Source of the DNA: Pedobacter sp.
GTDB lineage: Bacteria; Bacteroidota; Bacteroidia; Sphingobacteriales; Sphingobacteriaceae
Length of the DNA stretch: 17,488 bases
NCBI GenBank assembly: GCA_004295885.1
Contig: SEDG01000036.1
Span: 1-17,488 of the forward strand
Direction: 5' to 3'
Shown: positions 17,301 to 17,488 of the stretch, piece by piece
Layout: each line of letters starts with the position of its first letter
Position numbering within the stretch: position 1 is the first letter of the stretch
Position numbers and translations under genes: made by a program
Notes under the pieces: model-generated
The model's database searches: none
Seen by the model: the letters and a program-made list of their open reading frames with translations, nothing else
What the model was told of the DNA's origin: nothing

Positions 17301-17488
17301 GATCAGGGCAAGGAATATGCAACTATTGTAAGCAGAAATGCCACCAGAATGGTTCGTTTTGTGAATCAACTGTTAGATTTAAGAAAAGCACAAAGTGGAC
17401 AATCGAAACTTAACTTGAGTAAAATTGAACTGAAAAATTTTATAAAAGAAGTAGCCGAAAACTTTCAGGAAGCAGCTAGAACCAATCA
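14388..17488 (+). CDS. Hybrid two-component system sensor/regulator (HTCS), N-terminal part (partial at 3' end)
   Basis: The frame is open without a stop from the ATG at 14388 to the window end (1033 codons). Seen: signal peptide ending KAFA-Q (residue 25), then repeated Reg_prop blades of two periplasmic propellers (DSQGYMWFGTWNGINRFDG, DNQGKIWIGTFDYGLNMID, DARGRLWIGSTDGLVIG and others) to about residue 800. A Y_Y_Y domain follows at about 812-887 (YMYRMKGLDTTW, NLPPGEYLLEV), then one transmembrane segment at about 898-920, and a HisKA domain with NVSHELRTPLTL, where His948 is the phosphorylation site. Family knowledge predicts an ATPase domain, a receiver and an AraC-type HTH beyond the window. 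HTCS proteins sense a glycan breakdown product in the periplasm and activate the neighbouring PUL. Next to pectin genes, a pectic oligosaccharide is the likely signal. The probable target is the shared direct-repeat motif at 2346 and 7233. Confidence 0.93.
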   Translation, partial: MKPNYFLKLKFTLILLLLICKAFAQPPVKIEHYSTEDGLSHDIITCMFKDSQGYMWFGTWNGINRFDGHNFTAFTSSPDKVSQIKNVRIEQIFEDQANHLWVKSYDGEVYRFDKGTERFTSLTTILKLQQKIIFDRILLVVDDKIWVSTIDKGILVVDDVKSAHSSYQIFANVIDTKTKLSSDKIKFIFRENKLSYWVGSSNGLLQLFSKGGAKYNAKVRNTGGQAGEEFSAVAANQGELYFGTSSGDLVVLDKRSGSHHRINVSKGRINKMLLSKKTGDVHVTTTLGELISFDPRHGSMNSYSYDKKAGLFSIFEDTRGDLWIEPQQKGVVRFDIQNKTFSTFLQRNDTFNSAIPNNHFRVFEDKNGTVWSILRDGGFGYYDQRTNNFNYFYNEPGTAQRRISNITFVSLYDPAGIIWLHTDQRGLEKVIFHPNDFKQRLVVDPGLFKSQNEVRGLLSDSHNRLWVGAKSGLLYIYENGLPAKITFENGSKDRLGLVYTIKQARNGVIWMGTKENGVFKAEPLNAAHTNYRLTHYANEQNNPNSISSYQVYSIAEDNQGKIWIGTFDYGLNMIDPQKGNRVFKRFYDRSNGYPTLFNKIRHLTFDARGRLWIGSTDGLVIGTPAGTTNMEFKTYSKQSDDLHSLGNNDIQFILRDHLNRMWLATSGGGLNLAIESAGSQSIKFNIYSAKNGLGNNYILSCIEDNQHRIWIATKSTLTRFDPTKGKFDNFNSYDGVPTDGFSEASCQLTRDGKLVFGTIKGILSFDPTQIKYHAIYANLAFTGLQVNNEDVTIGDEESLLQKNINYTKELKLKYNENTISVDYTVLDYRSVDRQSYMYRMKGLDTTWHDNKNQRRATYTNLPPGEYLLEVKSPDLDNYTTIPAKELKITILPPPWKTWWAYLIYFLLFCIAIEVTRRIVITMLRLRQGIAIEQKMTALKMAFFTNVSHELRTPLTLIVNPIEELLQQEKLTDQGKEYATIVSRNATRMVRFVNQLLDLRKAQSGQSKLNLSKIELKNFIKEVAENFQEAARTN

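Noticed and set aside
1..17488. CRISPR array, tRNA, rRNA, insertion sequence or prophage
   Set aside because: I saw no regularly spaced repeats, no tRNA or rRNA-like sequence, no transposase, and no phage genes in any frame.

Overview
The window looks like part of a pectin-degradation polysaccharide utilization locus (PUL) from an AT-rich member of the Bacteroidota. It is probably a Pedobacter-like Sphingobacteriaceae, but genus is an inference from overall protein style. The evidence is a SusC/SusD pair followed by a surface lipoprotein, a hybrid two-component sensor next door, signal peptides ending in AQ, weak Shine-Dalgarno sequences, Bacteroidota-type -7 elements (TAnnTTTG), and several pectin-active enzyme families.

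Layout. (1) 1-2326, plus strand: the 3' end of a GH2 beta-galactosidase, an imperfect palindromic repeat, then a PL22 oligogalacturonate lyase. (2) 2346-5712, plus strand: an operator/promoter, a CE8 pectin methylesterase fused to an alpha/beta-hydrolase esterase, then a broken GH28 polygalacturonase. A long palindromic terminator at 5764-5810 separates it from a convergent gene. (3) 5829-7001, minus strand: a GH33 sialidase-fold glycosidase. (4) 7002-7423: a divergent regulatory region. (5) 7424-14159, plus strand: susC-like, susD-like and a FnIII/beta-helix lipoprotein, closed by two tandem terminators. (6) 14388-17488, plus strand: the periplasmic sensor, membrane segment and start of the kinase of a hybrid two-component system, running off the window.

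Inferred logic. The lipoproteins SusD and the beta-helix protein capture pectic fragments at the surface and SusC imports them. The esterase fusion removes methyl and probably acetyl groups, GH28 would have cut the backbone, GH2 would trim galactose side chains, and PL22 splits the final unsaturated or saturated oligogalacturonides. The sensor would detect a pectic fragment and switch the locus on. A 29-bp direct-repeat motif, 25 of 29 identical, lies about 20 bp upstream of the -7 elements of both the esterase transcript and the susC transcript. It is the best candidate for the regulator's binding site.

Two enzymes appear damaged. GH28 has lost its middle, including the first catalytic Asp motif, and is frameshifted. 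GH2 ends well before its last domain should. I found no tRNA, rRNA, CRISPR array, transposase or phage gene.
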